DNA of 64,000 nucleotides from Bacillus sp. Xin1 (GCF_013314535.1 NZ_JABUAE010000002.1:248001-312000); one strand, 5' to 3'. Shown: positions 36,046 through 45,470, counted from the first letter of the stretch. Notes: generated by a model not told the origin, from the letters alone. A program made the numbers and translations.

Positions 36046-37586
36046 TCAATAGTTTTTTTGAATAAAGTTTTGAGAAAGTGCATCTATATGAGAGATGGAC
36101 CGGATATAATCTGCAAAAGCTTCCTGATCTGTCGGGCCTTCCGTACGATTTTTTCCCGATTGAAATGTTATAAATTTATCTCCTCCATTTGCTAAAAAAG
36201 AATTGACTACAACGGAGTATGTTTGATCATCTCGTAATGGTGTTCCATCCTCTAAGAAAATAGATTGGGTGATGCTATTTTTCCAAGTATAGCGAATACC
36301 TGAAGTTTGTAGCATACGAGTTTCCTCTTTCCATTGCTCTTGTAAAATATTTCGGATATCTTTTCCTGATAAATCCATTTTGATTAACTTATTACCAAAT
36401 GGCTGTATCAGGAAAGAATCTTCCCATGTAATGATCCCTTTTTTTAAATTATGGCGGATGGTTCCAGGATTTACGAAAGAAATATCTGCTTGCATAGTTT
36501 GACGCTGAGCTATCGCAAGAAAAGTTCCCAATTTTGATTCACCGTGTTCATTTTGATCTCGTGTTAACTCATATTCGGTTACGCCCAGTTGTTCATCTAC
36601 TTTAGATTGAATTTTTGTGGTGTAGGAATCAATCCAGCTTTTTGTATGTAAATCAGGAGAAAGTGTATGTTGATAGACTGGGACAATTGTTGCATCTTTC
36701 TTCGTAATATCTTTTGTTTGACGATTTAATGTAGCAGTTACGCTTGAAAAGGCTTTTCCATATGAGTATGCTTGCACAAGTAGTTTTCCGTTTACCTTTC
36801 CATTTATATAGGAGTGGCTGTGCCCACCGAATATAATATCAACGTCAGTATCTAGCTGATTTGCTAAATCAGCTAAAGCTCCGTTTGTGTTACCGTCTAT
36901 TGTACTACCACCAAGGTGGGCAAGAATAACAAATGCATGAATCCCTTTCTTTTGTAGTTGCTGTACATAGAAATTAATGGAAGAAGCTTCATCCAAAAAG
37001 AAGATAGAGGACATATTCGTATGCATGGTTAGAAATGGAGTATCTTTTGTAACGACACCAATGAAGGCAATTGGAATACCATCAATCCATTTAATTGTAT
37101 AAGGAGAGAAGAGTGGCTGTTTCGTACTACTATCTAACACATTGGCGCATACATAAGGAAATGAACTACCTGAAAACGAATTTTTTTGTGTAGTGAGTTC
37201 ACCATTAATTAGTTGTTGCAGAACAGTAGGCCCTTTATCAAATTCATGGTTCCCTATTGTGCCAACATCAAATTGAAGATGATTTAAAAATTCCATCGTT
37301 GGTTCATCATGAAACAGTGCTGAAATCGGAGGGCTCCCGCCAATCACATCTCCTGTATGAACAAGTAAGGTGTTAGGGGGTTCTTATCGCGGTAGGATTG
37401 AATATAAGCAGCTAGGTAATCAGCGCGTCCTACAGCTTTACTATGCAATGTTGAAGTGGTATTTAATTGGCCGTGAAAGTCATTGAGTCCAAGAATTTGC
37501 ACGGATACGTCGATAGGTGGAGAAGGATAGAATGGAGAGGAAAAAATCAGTTGGATAAGAAAAGGGAGTAATAGAAAATAGTTCAT
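36046..37586 (-). pseudogene. frameshifted secreted 5'-nucleotidase / metallophosphatase
   Basis: UshA-like two-domain enzyme split into two frames. The first (37586-37344) has a signal-like N-terminus after GAGGAG and the metal motif LGLNDFHGQL. The second (from about 37373 to 36046) continues NTLLVHTGDVIGGSPP, then GNHEFDKG, AHLGG and GGHSHSYI of the metallophosphatase domain, and a C-terminal nucleotidase domain with ITWEDSFLIQPFGN and SFLANGGDKF. The frames join if a five-C tract on the coding strand (37376-37380) had one more base. Everything else is intact, so this is a recent mutation, a phase-variable tract or a sequencing error. Confidence 0.85.
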
Positions 37587-37627
37587 ATTAACACTCCTCT
37601 ATTAAACTTATTTTAGGTTGTAGATTT

Positions 37628-37740
37628 TTATCACGCTATTTGCGGACAGTAGCATTTCCATCTCAAAATTAAGCGGTTAGATAGGTGATGAGAGGTCTGT
37701 AAAAGTTCGATTGGTGAAGGGTGATTAAAGTTTCACTTTA
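37628..37740. repeat. bcr-type dispersed repeat, degenerate
   Basis: TTATCACGCTATTTGCGGACAG, CATTTCCATCTCAAAATT, GTCTGTAAAAGTTCGATTGG and GTGATTAAAGTTTCACTTTA, collinear with the repeats at 24752 and 53219. It lies in the gap between the nucleotidase and the next gene. The remaining ~175 bases up to 37916 hold no clear feature beyond the ribosome site of the next gene. Confidence 0.7.
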
Positions 37741-37916
37741 TTGTATGAGGAGTGAGAGGGAATCTTTTGTAAAAAGTACGTAAAAATATAAAGGGAATGT
37801 AAAGTTTTTTGAGAAATATGACAATTTAAATGAGAAAGCAGGAATCTTTTTTATCGATAGAGAATAATACTACAATCCACTTGCTGGAAAGAACAAACCA
37901 AAAAGAGGTGACGGAA

Positions 37917-38126
37917 ATGCTTGCGATGGGTGTATTGTTTGGAATTATAGTAATTTGTGGTTTCATATGGTTATATTATGCGCGTTCTTTTAAACAAGCA
38001 GAAGTGTTACTCTTTCAAAAAGGAAGTTTGTTGACAAGTCAATCTAGATATTTAGTATGTTCCAAGTGTGGAAGTGCACAGGCCAGAAGTGGAGGATATC
38101 AAGAGTGTTGCAAAATTAGGTTATGA
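37917..38126 (+). CDS. small membrane protein with CxxC motif
   Basis: 69 residues from the ATG at 37917 behind AGAGGTG. One membrane helix at about 2-22 (MLAMGVLFGIIVICGFIWLYY), then a basic stretch and a C-terminal CSKCGS ... ECCK group that could bind zinc. No family recognised. Confidence 0.6.
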   Translation: MLAMGVLFGIIVICGFIWLYYARSFKQAEVLLFQKGSLLTSQSRYLVCSKCGSAQARSGGYQECCKIRL

Positions 38127-38160
38127 AAGAAGCCTCACAAAATTATGTGGGGCTTTCTTC
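38125..38160. terminator. bidirectional terminator
   Basis: GAAAGAAGCC / GGCTTTCTTC arms around CACA...TGTG, between the convergent small membrane gene and the methyltransferase. Confidence 0.75.
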
Positions 38161-38934
38161 AGATTTTGTGGCACTCCAAATGGTCCAGCGATCTTGTTCG
38201 ATAATTGGAGCTATGTTGTGTAGCTTAGTATGAATATGATGCAGAAGCTGAGAAAGTTCATTATCCGTTAACTCGTATAAAATAGATCGACCTGTTCGTG
38301 GTGATAAATCTTGTAGTAGTGCTTCGATGGAATCATGGATTTTTCGTATTTCCCACATTGTTTGAAGTGGAAGTGGGTGCATGCCGTTTTGTGCTATTAA
38401 TTCCTGTATATGCGTTGCTTTTGGTCTTCGCTTTTCCTCTATTTGAATGAGCTTAGGATAGATGGAGAAAAAATATCCACGAATATGTTCTAGGCTTCCT
38501 GGAATCGTACAATCTTCGATGGTGCGATCTTGAAGAATAAGCATTCCATCTTTCTTTAAGATACGTGAGGCTTCTTGCAAAAATTTCGGGATGTCTTGTA
38601 AATGATGGATAACAGCACGGGAAATCACAATATCAAAAGTTTCATTAGTAAACGGCATATGCTGGGCATCACCGTGAACGAATGAGATGTTTTGGAAGGA
38701 AGTGCAATTTTTTGTTGCTGCTTGCAACATCTTTTCGGAAAAATCGAAACCAACGACATTGCTAGCTCCCATAAGAGCTAGTTCTTTCGTATAAATACCA
38801 CCACCGCAGCCAATATCGACTATATTTTTATCGCTTACATTAATTATACTTTGGATCATTTGGCGCCAAGAAAGATCTGCATTCCGTGTAGCGTAGGTGT
38901 ACTTATTATTCGCGTCATGAAAGTTAATAGACAT
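38143..38934 (-). CDS. SAM-dependent methyltransferase
   Basis: Class I methyltransferase, 263 residues. Motif I VDIGCGGGIYTKEL near residue 40; acidic GFDFSEKM; HGDAQHMPF; FDIVISRAVIHHL (motif IV); RILKKDGMLILQD. Resembles UbiE/Coq5-type small-molecule methyltransferases; substrate unknown. Monocistronic. Confidence 0.88.
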   Translation of the reverse strand: MSINFHDANNKYTYATRNADLSWRQMIQSIINVSDKNIVDIGCGGGIYTKELALMGASNVVGFDFSEKMLQAATKNCTSFQNISFVHGDAQHMPFTNETFDIVISRAVIHHLQDIPKFLQEASRILKKDGMLILQDRTIEDCTIPGSLEHIRGYFFSIYPKLIQIEEKRRPKATHIQELIAQNGMHPLPLQTMWEIRKIHDSIEALLQDLSPRTGRSILYELTDNELSQLLHHIHTKLHNIAPIIEQDRWTIWSATKSEESPT

Positions 38935-39045
38935 ATGAAAACCCCCCTTCGTGTTTATTATATCTCATTTCAACATACATAACGTTTTTGTTTCATTTTG
39001 GGTAACAATAAGCTTTTCTTATTGTTCTAGATAGGAGGATTTGGA

Positions 39046-39897
39046 GTGAGCAGAAAATGTTTGTTAATGGTATTCATTTTTTTATTAGTATCGTGTAGCC
39101 AAGTTGAACAAAAAAAGGAGAAAAAACAAGTAGAAGAGACGGTGAATTCTATGCAGGAAAGTATACAAGTAACAATTATGCAGAAAGGAAAAATCGAAAA
39201 GATTTTAAAACAAGAGGAAGCAAAAAAAGTAGTAAATATTATTAATAAGGCTGAAAAACAACAAATAACAGGGAGTTTTGGAGAGCCAGAGTACGAAATT
39301 CAAATTGAGAACAACGGAAAGAAGAAAACATATCGCGCATGGTTAAGAGGAGAAGATCGGAAAGGGTGGTTACAAGATGAAAAAGGTACGTATATGCTTA
39401 CAAAATCTGATACGGAACAACTTTTATCTATACTTCCATTAGCTCCGGAATCAACAAGTGATGATACAAAAGTGAATGTATTAACAGAAGTGACAAAAAA
39501 GGATTTGCAAATTACTGCTTTTCACATTAAAACAAATGAAAAGAACATAAATTATACAGTATTTTATACGATTTCGGATTATTTATATAAAATATTGGAA
39601 AAAGAAAGAGAATACTATTTTCAGTTGACTTTTCCTGCTAAAGTACAACAAGTGATTGGAAAGACAACAAGTGAAATCATGAAAGGCGAGAAAGTGAAAG
39701 AGGGATATAAACAATATGAAGTGAATATTGTTGTACCAATAGAGAATGCATCAGCTTCTCAAATAAAAGCATTAGAAACTTACTATGATAATTATGATCT
39801 ACAAGTATTGAATCATAAAAAAGAAAAAGTAGGTGCATTTCAAAATATTATTCAAATTGTAAAAGATTATGGTGAAAAAATGAATTTACAAAGATAG
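39046..39897 (+). CDS. lipoprotein, unknown function
   Basis: 283 residues starting at GTG 39046 behind TAGGAGGATT. Lipobox LLVSC with Cys near residue 17, so it is anchored to the outer membrane face. The mature part is lysine- and glutamate-rich with no recognised domain; two beta-rich halves seem likely. Monocistronic, ended by a shared terminator. Confidence 0.75.
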   Translation: MSRKCLLMVFIFLLVSCSQVEQKKEKKQVEETVNSMQESIQVTIMQKGKIEKILKQEEAKKVVNIINKAEKQQITGSFGEPEYEIQIENNGKKKTYRAWLRGEDRKGWLQDEKGTYMLTKSDTEQLLSILPLAPESTSDDTKVNVLTEVTKKDLQITAFHIKTNEKNINYTVFYTISDYLYKILEKEREYYFQLTFPAKVQQVIGKTTSEIMKGEKVKEGYKQYEVNIVVPIENASASQIKALETYYDNYDLQVLNHKKEKVGAFQNIIQIVKDYGEKMNLQR

Positions 39898-39921
39898 CGA
39901 AACTCTTTCCTAGGAAATGAT

Positions 39922-39952
39922 AATAGAGTGAACCGAAAAGGTTCACTCTATT
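39922..39952. terminator. bidirectional terminator
   Basis: AATAGAGTGAACC GAAAA GGTTCACTCTATT between convergent genes. Confidence 0.9.
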
Positions 39953-40148
39953 ATTTTGTTTTTGTAGATAGCTCATTTAGTGATTTTCGTGTAATAAGAT
40001 AGGAAATCATAAGAGCAGAAAGAATAATAAGAATAATAAATAGATGCTTTGGTAACAAATCTAATAGTAAGACGTAGCCAACGGTATAAAAGATTAGTGA
40101 CGAAGCTAAAAAGGAAAGAGTGCTAATCATGAAAGATTGTAATGTCAT
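39951..40148 (-). CDS. small two-helix membrane protein
   Basis: 65 residues. Good ribosome site AAAGGAGGT eight bases before the ATG. Two hydrophobic segments (about 8-30 and 34-52) and a basic C-terminus. Function unknown. Divergent from the M50 protease. Confidence 0.65.
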   Translation of the reverse strand: MTLQSFMISTLSFLASSLIFYTVGYVLLLDLLPKHLFIILIILSALMISYLITRKSLNELSTKTK

Positions 40149-40265
40149 TTTTTTCTACCTCCTTTCGTTATTAGTTTTGGCTAAAATTGGATGAAATAAA
40201 CGTGATTTCCAATAAAAGAAAAAAATATGGCATAATAGAGAAAAAGAAAGAGGAAGGAGAGAGGT

Positions 40266-41363
40266 ATGAAAAATAATACAAAAGGATTATGGGGAATTGT
40301 AGCGGCCGTAGGCATATTTTTGCTTTCTAAGTTGAAATGGGTATTTGCGATTTTTAAACTCGCAAAATTTTCAACAGTATTTAGTATGCTATTATCACTT
40401 GGGGCATATGCGGCTATATATGGATGGAAATTTGGTGTAGCACTGATTTATCTGCTTTTTGTTCATGAAATGGGACATTTGTGGGCAGCGAAACGAAAAG
40501 GTATACCTACGTCTCCAGCAATCTTTATTCCGTTTATGGGTGCTCTTATTGGAATGAAAGAGATGCCAAAAAACGCAAAGGATGAGGCTTACCTTGCTTA
40601 TATGGGCCCTCTTTTTGGTCTGTTATCATTTTTACCAGCAATTCCGCTCTATATGATAACAAAGGAACCATTTTGGGCTCTTGTTATTTTACTTGGAAGT
40701 ATGTTGAACTTTTTTAACTTGATTCCAGTTTCTCCGCTAGACGGGGGACGAATTATTTCTGTTGTAAGTACAAAAATTTGGATGCTAGGTCTCGCTGTAT
40801 TACTTGGATATTCTATTTTCTTTAAGAGTATTATGGGTGGGTTCATCTTTATAATCGGTTGTATGGAGCTCTATCGGGTGATGAAGCGAAATAAACCAAT
40901 TGAAGAATTAGGATATAAAGTAGATGTGATGAGAGTTTATCTTGCGAAACTTCAAGAAGAACTAGAGGAAACAGAAGCTGTTCACCGAACGCTCTATATG
41001 ATCCATCATGAAATGAAGCTGTTAAAACAAAAAGAAAAAGAGAAGCAACTAGAAGTAGGAGAGCGTCAAAAGATTGAAGTGTTGGAGTACGTATTACCAA
41101 AATTTGAACCGCTTGACTATGTACCATATGAAGATGAAAAAGAAGAATATTTCATTCGGATAAGAGAAGCTTTAGAAGTCTCAGAAAGAAAAATGAACGA
41201 ATGGGGAAAAGAAAAGAAACAACAAGAAGATTATTATAAAGTAGATGCTAAAACAAGGTGGACGGTGTTTGCTTATTATATTGGTTTACTTGCGATACTT
41301 GGTTACACTGCTTATGAAGGATATGCAATTTTACAAGAATATTTGCCACAGCGAAATGTGTAG
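40266..41363 (+). CDS. site-2 protease family (M50) membrane metalloprotease
   Basis: 365 residues. Several membrane segments in the first ~200 residues. Zinc motif FVHEMGHLW (HExxH) near residue 68 and the second motif NLIPVSPLDGGR near 158, both needed for intramembrane cleavage. The C-terminal cytoplasmic part (about 215-335) is a charged coiled coil, then one more membrane helix. Substrate unknown; no anti-sigma factor lies nearby. Confidence 0.88.
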   Translation: MKNNTKGLWGIVAAVGIFLLSKLKWVFAIFKLAKFSTVFSMLLSLGAYAAIYGWKFGVALIYLLFVHEMGHLWAAKRKGIPTSPAIFIPFMGALIGMKEMPKNAKDEAYLAYMGPLFGLLSFLPAIPLYMITKEPFWALVILLGSMLNFFNLIPVSPLDGGRIISVVSTKIWMLGLAVLLGYSIFFKSIMGGFIFIIGCMELYRVMKRNKPIEELGYKVDVMRVYLAKLQEELEETEAVHRTLYMIHHEMKLLKQKEKEKQLEVGERQKIEVLEYVLPKFEPLDYVPYEDEKEEYFIRIREALEVSERKMNEWGKEKKQQEDYYKVDAKTRWTVFAYYIGLLAILGYTAYEGYAILQEYLPQRNV

Positions 41364-41486
41364 AAAAACAGTGTCGAAATGGTCAGAAGAATTTATACAG
41401 GAATTTTGCTTCTACAAGAGAATGTTACAAATATAACGGCATATAGAAATAGATGTAACATTCATGGTAGAAAAGGAGTTTGGTGT

Positions 41487-42002
41487 ATGAAGAGAGTGTG
41501 GGCGATACTTGGAATTGTGATTGTGATGGGCATTACAAGTTATAGTTTAATGAGAGTATTGTTACATTATGCAAGTAAACCTGTTGGAATATCTGCACTG
41601 CCGCAAGTAGAAGATGTGCAAGAAAAGAAAAAAGTATTGCAATTCATCCGCACGACACACGAAGATTATAACAATCTCTTAAATTATGGAAAGGCTGAGA
41701 GATATACGGAAGGGGATTGGAACCATCTCGTACAGTGGTTTCAAAAACAAGAACCGTCTTTAAAAGATATACATAGGGAAATAAAGGATGAAAAGATAAA
41801 GCGGGATGTAAGGAGAAGCTATGAGATATTGAAAAAGGGCATAGAAGTTCGGAAGATTGAATATGTAGTGTATGCTCATCGTGTTTATCACGACTTGGAT
41901 ATTTTAGTAAATAAATATACGGGTGAAACAAATATATGGGGATATACAGAGTTTGGAAATGGAAAAGATATAAAAGTGATTGAACAAATTTTGCAAACTT
42001 AG
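41487..42002 (+). CDS. membrane-anchored hypothetical protein
   Basis: 171 residues from the ATG at 41487 behind AAAAGGAG; upstream in-frame codons have no ribosome site. One N-terminal membrane helix (about 5-25), then an alpha-helical hydrophilic domain rich in Lys/Glu/Tyr. No family recognised. Possibly in one unit with the M50 protease 123 bases upstream. Confidence 0.65.
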   Translation: MKRVWAILGIVIVMGITSYSLMRVLLHYASKPVGISALPQVEDVQEKKKVLQFIRTTHEDYNNLLNYGKAERYTEGDWNHLVQWFQKQEPSLKDIHREIKDEKIKRDVRRSYEILKKGIEVRKIEYVVYAHRVYHDLDILVNKYTGETNIWGYTEFGNGKDIKVIEQILQT

Positions 42003-42155
42003 TAATAAGCTAGCTAAGATATTGGTTAGCTTTGTTTCTTTTGGGAAAGATAGGAAAGCATTGAAGATGAGTATTAAATTAGTGTCTCACTAGTGTACGT
42101 AATGAAAGTCAAATTTAAATCGTTCATACATTTTTCACAAAAACACCATGTTTAT

Positions 42156-42171
42156 AGTGATTAAAATCACA
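42156..42171 (+). promoter_or_regulatory. Crp/Fnr-type operator of hmp
   Basis: AGTGA-TTAAAA-TCACA, nine of ten defined bases of the TGTGA-N6-TCACA consensus. Its centre is about 52 bases before the expected start driven by the promoter at 42182-42209. A Crp/Fnr family regulator is encoded just after hmp. Confidence 0.65.
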
Positions 42172-42181
42172 ACTTTCCATT

Positions 42182-42209
42182 TTGGCTTCGTTTACAATAA
42201 CAATATACA
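42182..42209 (+). promoter_or_regulatory. probable hmp promoter
   Basis: TTGGCT (42182-42187), 16-base spacer, TATACA (42204-42209), 24 bases before the hmp start codon. Confidence 0.5.
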
Positions 42210-42232
42210 AGGAAATAGAGGAGTGGGATATA

Positions 42233-43441
42233 ATGTTAAGTGAAAAAACAATTGAAATTGTAAAATCAACAGTACCATTATTACAAGAAAAAGGTGTTGA
42301 AATTACAACGAGATTTTATCAAATTATGTTCTCGGAACATCCTGAATTATTAAATATTTTTAATCATACAAACCAGAAAATAGGAAGACAGCAACAGGCA
42401 TTAGCAAGTGCAGTGTATGCAGCAGCAACGTATATTGATAATTTAGAAACTATTATTCCTGTTGTAAAACAAATTGGTCATAAACATAGAAGTTTAGGAA
42501 TTAAAGCAGAACACTATTCAATTGTCGGAAAATGTTTACTACAAGCAATTAAAGAGGTTGCAGAAGCACCACAAGAAGTGTTAGATGCTTGGGGAGAAGC
42601 GTATGGCGTAATTGCGGATGCGTTTATTAGCATCGAAGCAGAAATGTATGAAGAAGCGGCAAAAAAAGAAGGCGGTTGGAAAGATTTCCGTAACTTTGTC
42701 GTTGTGAAGAAAGAGAAAGAAAGCGATGTGATTACATCGTTCTATTTAAAACCAGAAGATGGAGAGGAGTTATCGTCATTCTTACCAGGTCAGTATGTAA
42801 CGGTTCAAATAAATATAAACGGTGAAACGTATACACATAATCGTCAATATAGTTTATCGGACGCTCCTGGAAAAGGCTACTATCGTATTAGTGTAAAACG
42901 GGAGACAGCTGCAGAGACACCGGATGGAAAGATATCTAATTATTTACACGATTATGTTCAAGAGGGAGATATATTGCCACTAAGTGCACCGGCAGGGGAC
43001 TTTGTATTAAATATGGATTCAAACTTACCAGTTGTATTAATTAGTGGTGGTGTAGGTATCACGCCAATGATGAGCATGTTAAATACATTGGTTAAGCAAA
43101 CTTCAAATCGAAAGGTATACTTTATTCATGCAGCATTAAATAGCAACGTGCATGCGATGAAAGAGCACGTGCAGGAGATAGAGAAAGATTATGAACAAGT
43201 AGAAGCATACACTTGTTACTCTTCACCAACAGAACAAGATTTACAAGCGAAAAACTTTGATAAAGAAGGTTTTGTTGATTTAGATTGGTTACAATCAATT
43301 ATTCCTACAAATGAAGCGGACTTTTATTTCTGCGGCCCGGTATCATTTATGAAGCATATTAATAAGGCTTTAGTAGAATGGGAAGTTTCACCTGAACACA
43401 TTCATTATGAATTTTTCGGACCGGCAGCAAGCTTAGCATAA
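42233..43441 (+). CDS. hmp: flavohemoglobin, nitric oxide dioxygenase
   Basis: Converts NO to nitrate with O2 and NAD(P)H; protects from nitrosative stress. 402 residues from the ATG at 42233 behind GAGGAG, the usual length. Globin domain about 1-140 with TRFYQIMF (B10 Tyr) and the heme His in IGHKHRSLGI; FAD domain with RQYSLSDAPG near 205; NAD domain with ISGGVGITPMMSML near 270 and FCGPVSFM near 370. Confidence 0.96.
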   Translation: MLSEKTIEIVKSTVPLLQEKGVEITTRFYQIMFSEHPELLNIFNHTNQKIGRQQQALASAVYAAATYIDNLETIIPVVKQIGHKHRSLGIKAEHYSIVGKCLLQAIKEVAEAPQEVLDAWGEAYGVIADAFISIEAEMYEEAAKKEGGWKDFRNFVVVKKEKESDVITSFYLKPEDGEELSSFLPGQYVTVQININGETYTHNRQYSLSDAPGKGYYRISVKRETAAETPDGKISNYLHDYVQEGDILPLSAPAGDFVLNMDSNLPVVLISGGVGITPMMSMLNTLVKQTSNRKVYFIHAALNSNVHAMKEHVQEIEKDYEQVEAYTCYSSPTEQDLQAKNFDKEGFVDLDWLQSIIPTNEADFYFCGPVSFMKHINKALVEWEVSPEHIHYEFFGPAASLA

Positions 43442-43448
43442 AGCACAT

Positions 43449-43481
43449 AAAAAACGAGGTGTTAGTTCGCCTCGTTTTTTA
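43449..43481. terminator. bidirectional terminator
   Basis: AAAAAACGAGG / CCTCGTTTTTT between hmp and the convergent regulator. Confidence 0.9.
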
Positions 43482-43983
43482 TTTGTTCTCGTAACAAGCG
43501 ATTTACTGTTTCACGGCGTACGCCGATAAGTTGTCCAATTTCTGTTTGTGTTAAGATCTCATAGATAGGAATTCCATCTAAATACAGTGAGAACCACTCT
43601 TGCAAACGATGTAGACGTTCTTTTGGAGAAACAGTTGTTAATTGATCGATTCGCTGTTGCATCATACGTAATTTTGTTTGTAGCTGCAGAGCGACATTCG
43701 CATATAATTCTGGATTCGCTTGTAATTTTTCGTACCATGTAGTTCCTATAATAGGTTCGACCTCTGTTTTAATTAAAGCAATTGCTGTACCATGATACTC
43801 TTTCGGTGAAATTAAAGAGTGGTGAGGGATTGTCTCACCAGGAACGATAATGTTAAATAAAAATGGTGTTCCATCTTCTTGTAATCGAACGACTTTCAAT
43901 AGACCTGTTTTAATAAAGTATAAAGGCCCTTCTTCACCTTGACGAAATAATATATCCCCTTTATGTAGAATCAATGTTAGCAC
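43462..43983 (-). CDS. Crp/Fnr family transcriptional regulator
   Basis: 173 residues, shorter than classic Crp/Fnr (about 220-240) at the N-terminus. Cyclic-nucleotide-type beta roll about 5-85 (GDILFRQGEEGPLYFIKTGLLKVVR), long dimer helix about 88-115, helix-turn-helix LTQTEIGQLIGVRRETVNRLLRE near 143-166. There are no cysteines, so it has no Fnr-type iron-sulfur cluster; the ligand is unknown. Convergent with hmp, whose promoter carries a Crp/Fnr-like site. Confidence 0.9.
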   Translation of the reverse strand: MLTLILHKGDILFRQGEEGPLYFIKTGLLKVVRLQEDGTPFLFNIIVPGETIPHHSLISPKEYHGTAIALIKTEVEPIIGTTWYEKLQANPELYANVALQLQTKLRMMQQRIDQLTTVSPKERLHRLQEWFSLYLDGIPIYEILTQTEIGQLIGVRRETVNRLLREQIKNEAN

Positions 43984-44069
43984 CTCTTTTAAGTGTTCCT
44001 ATTTGTTCATTTTACTGATATATGTTATACATATTAAAAAGAAGAAAAGCCTACAAAACAGCAATTGTA

Positions 44070-44099
44070 TTGACGAAATGTATGCTATTACAGTAGTAT
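44070..44099 (+). promoter_or_regulatory. sigma-A promoter
   Basis: TTGACG (44070-44075), 18-base spacer, TAGTAT (44094-44099), before the small gene at 44155. Confidence 0.5.
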
Positions 44100-44154
44100 A
44101 CTATTTAGTGTGTAATAGTACTAGCAATAAATACGCTGTAGGGGGTTTAATATA

Positions 44155-44379
44155 TTGTTAGATGCGAAGATGACTGATATGAGAATTCCAGCTAATGCCG
44201 TCATACATGTGGAAGAGATGAAGGGTGGAGTTGTTCTATCAGTTGAAATAGAAGGTCAAATTATTTATACAATGGCTTATGATGAAGAAACGGATAGCTA
44301 CGCTGAATTGTATAATAGAAATGATAAACGAGCACGTCAAGTGCATGAAGATTTTATGGGGTGGTCACTCCTTCATTAG
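44155..44379 (+). CDS. small hypothetical protein
   Basis: 74 residues from a TTG at 44155, ten bases after GTAGGGGG. Soluble, with beta-strand-like alternation (VIHVEEMKGGVVLSVEIEGQIIYTMAY) and an acidic/basic C-terminus. No family recognised. Promoter upstream and terminator downstream make it a single-gene unit. Confidence 0.65.
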   Translation: MLDAKMTDMRIPANAVIHVEEMKGGVVLSVEIEGQIIYTMAYDEETDSYAELYNRNDKRARQVHEDFMGWSLLH

Positions 44380-44380
44380 A

Positions 44381-44408
44381 AAGATGTCAATATGACATCT
44401 TTTTTTGT
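44381..44408 (+). terminator. terminator
   Basis: AAGATGTCA / TGACATCTT hairpin with T7, directly after the small gene. Confidence 0.88.
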
Positions 44409-44552
44409 TGAATCGATAGATTATACGAATTTATGTAATAAATAGATAAAATTTGTAATAATTGATTTTGCATTGTTAGCACATTGTAAAGGCAAAGTGT
44501 CTGTTTTTTCGCTATTATAGGGATAACAGTCGCAGCTATAGGAGTGATCAAC

Positions 44553-44645
44553 TTGAATAATCTACATATTTCAAACTTAATATTGTTGTGTGTGTGCGCA
44601 GTATTATGTGTTGTGTTAGGAACATTTTTATATTCTTGCGTATAA
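44553..44645 (+). CDS. 30-residue hydrophobic Cys-rich peptide
   Basis: TTG start eight bases after AGGAG. The peptide begins MNNLHISN and continues with one hydrophobic helix containing four cysteines (LLCVCAVLCVV and YSCV). It has the form of a single-pass microprotein. A hairpin that could end its transcript follows at about 44645-44672. Existence inferred from ribosome site and composition only. Confidence 0.45.
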   Translation: MNNLHISNLILLCVCAVLCVVLGTFLYSCV

Positions 44646-44669
44646 AAAACGCATTCTAAAAAGAACGCG

Positions 44670-45470
44670 TTATAGAAATGAAGTAATAATTAATCTAGTT
44701 CCAAGAATGATCAATGTAATACGTAATAAATTAATAATTGCATTACCGCTTAATTTTGTATTAACGAAAGCCCCAATTTTTCCACCAATCCAAGCGCCTG
44801 GAATAAGAATTAATGCATAAATCCAGTTAACATTTCCAAGAGAAATATGAGTCAAAGAACTTACAATTGCTGATAAAAAGACAATAAACATGGAAGTTGC
44901 AACAGCAATTTGTGCAGGGAATGCAAAAAGAAGCATCATTGCGGGAACGAGTAATGCCCCGCCACCAATTCCAAATAATCCAGATATGAAACCAACTACA
45001 AATGCGATAATAATCGAAAGAAACGGTGGGAATTGATAATGAACAGTATTACCTTCAGCATCTGTGAAAGAACGTTTAATAACAGTTGCATTTGAGAGGG
45101 AAAGAGGTTTCAATTTATCACGTAACATGAGAAGGATAGATACAAAAATAAGAAAAATTCCAAAGTATAAAGAGAAAGAATCCTGATTCAAAAATTTGTT
45201 TGCCCACGATCCAATGATGCCCCCAGGACCGCTTCCTATAAATAAAATAAGTCCACTTTTATAATCTACTCGCTTATGTTTCATATAAGTAAGAGTAGAG
45301 GAGAGACCAGTGAAGACTACGGTCACAATTGATGTTCCAACTGCGAGCTGAGGTGATAAACTATGCAGTCCAATCAGTAAAGGAACGATGATAATTCCCC
45401 CACCAAGTCCTACTAGACTTCCGACTGTTCCTGCGATTAATCCAATAAAAAGTAACATGATGTATTCCAA
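44670..45470 (-). CDS. TauE/SafE family anion permease
   Basis: 266 residues from the TTG at 45470, nine bases after GAGGAG; the longer frame lacks a ribosome site. About eight membrane segments with two family repeats: GTVGSLVGLGGGIIIVPLL near the N-terminus and GFISGLFGIGGGALLVPAMML in the second half. Family members export sulfite, sulfoacetate or similar anions. The substrate here is unknown. Confidence 0.88.
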   Translation of the reverse strand: MEYIMLLFIGLIAGTVGSLVGLGGGIIIVPLLIGLHSLSPQLAVGTSIVTVVFTGLSSTLTYMKHKRVDYKSGLILFIGSGPGGIIGSWANKFLNQDSFSLYFGIFLIFVSILLMLRDKLKPLSLSNATVIKRSFTDAEGNTVHYQFPPFLSIIIAFVVGFISGLFGIGGGALLVPAMMLLFAFPAQIAVATSMFIVFLSAIVSSLTHISLGNVNWIYALILIPGAWIGGKIGAFVNTKLSGNAIINLLRITLIILGTRLIITSFL

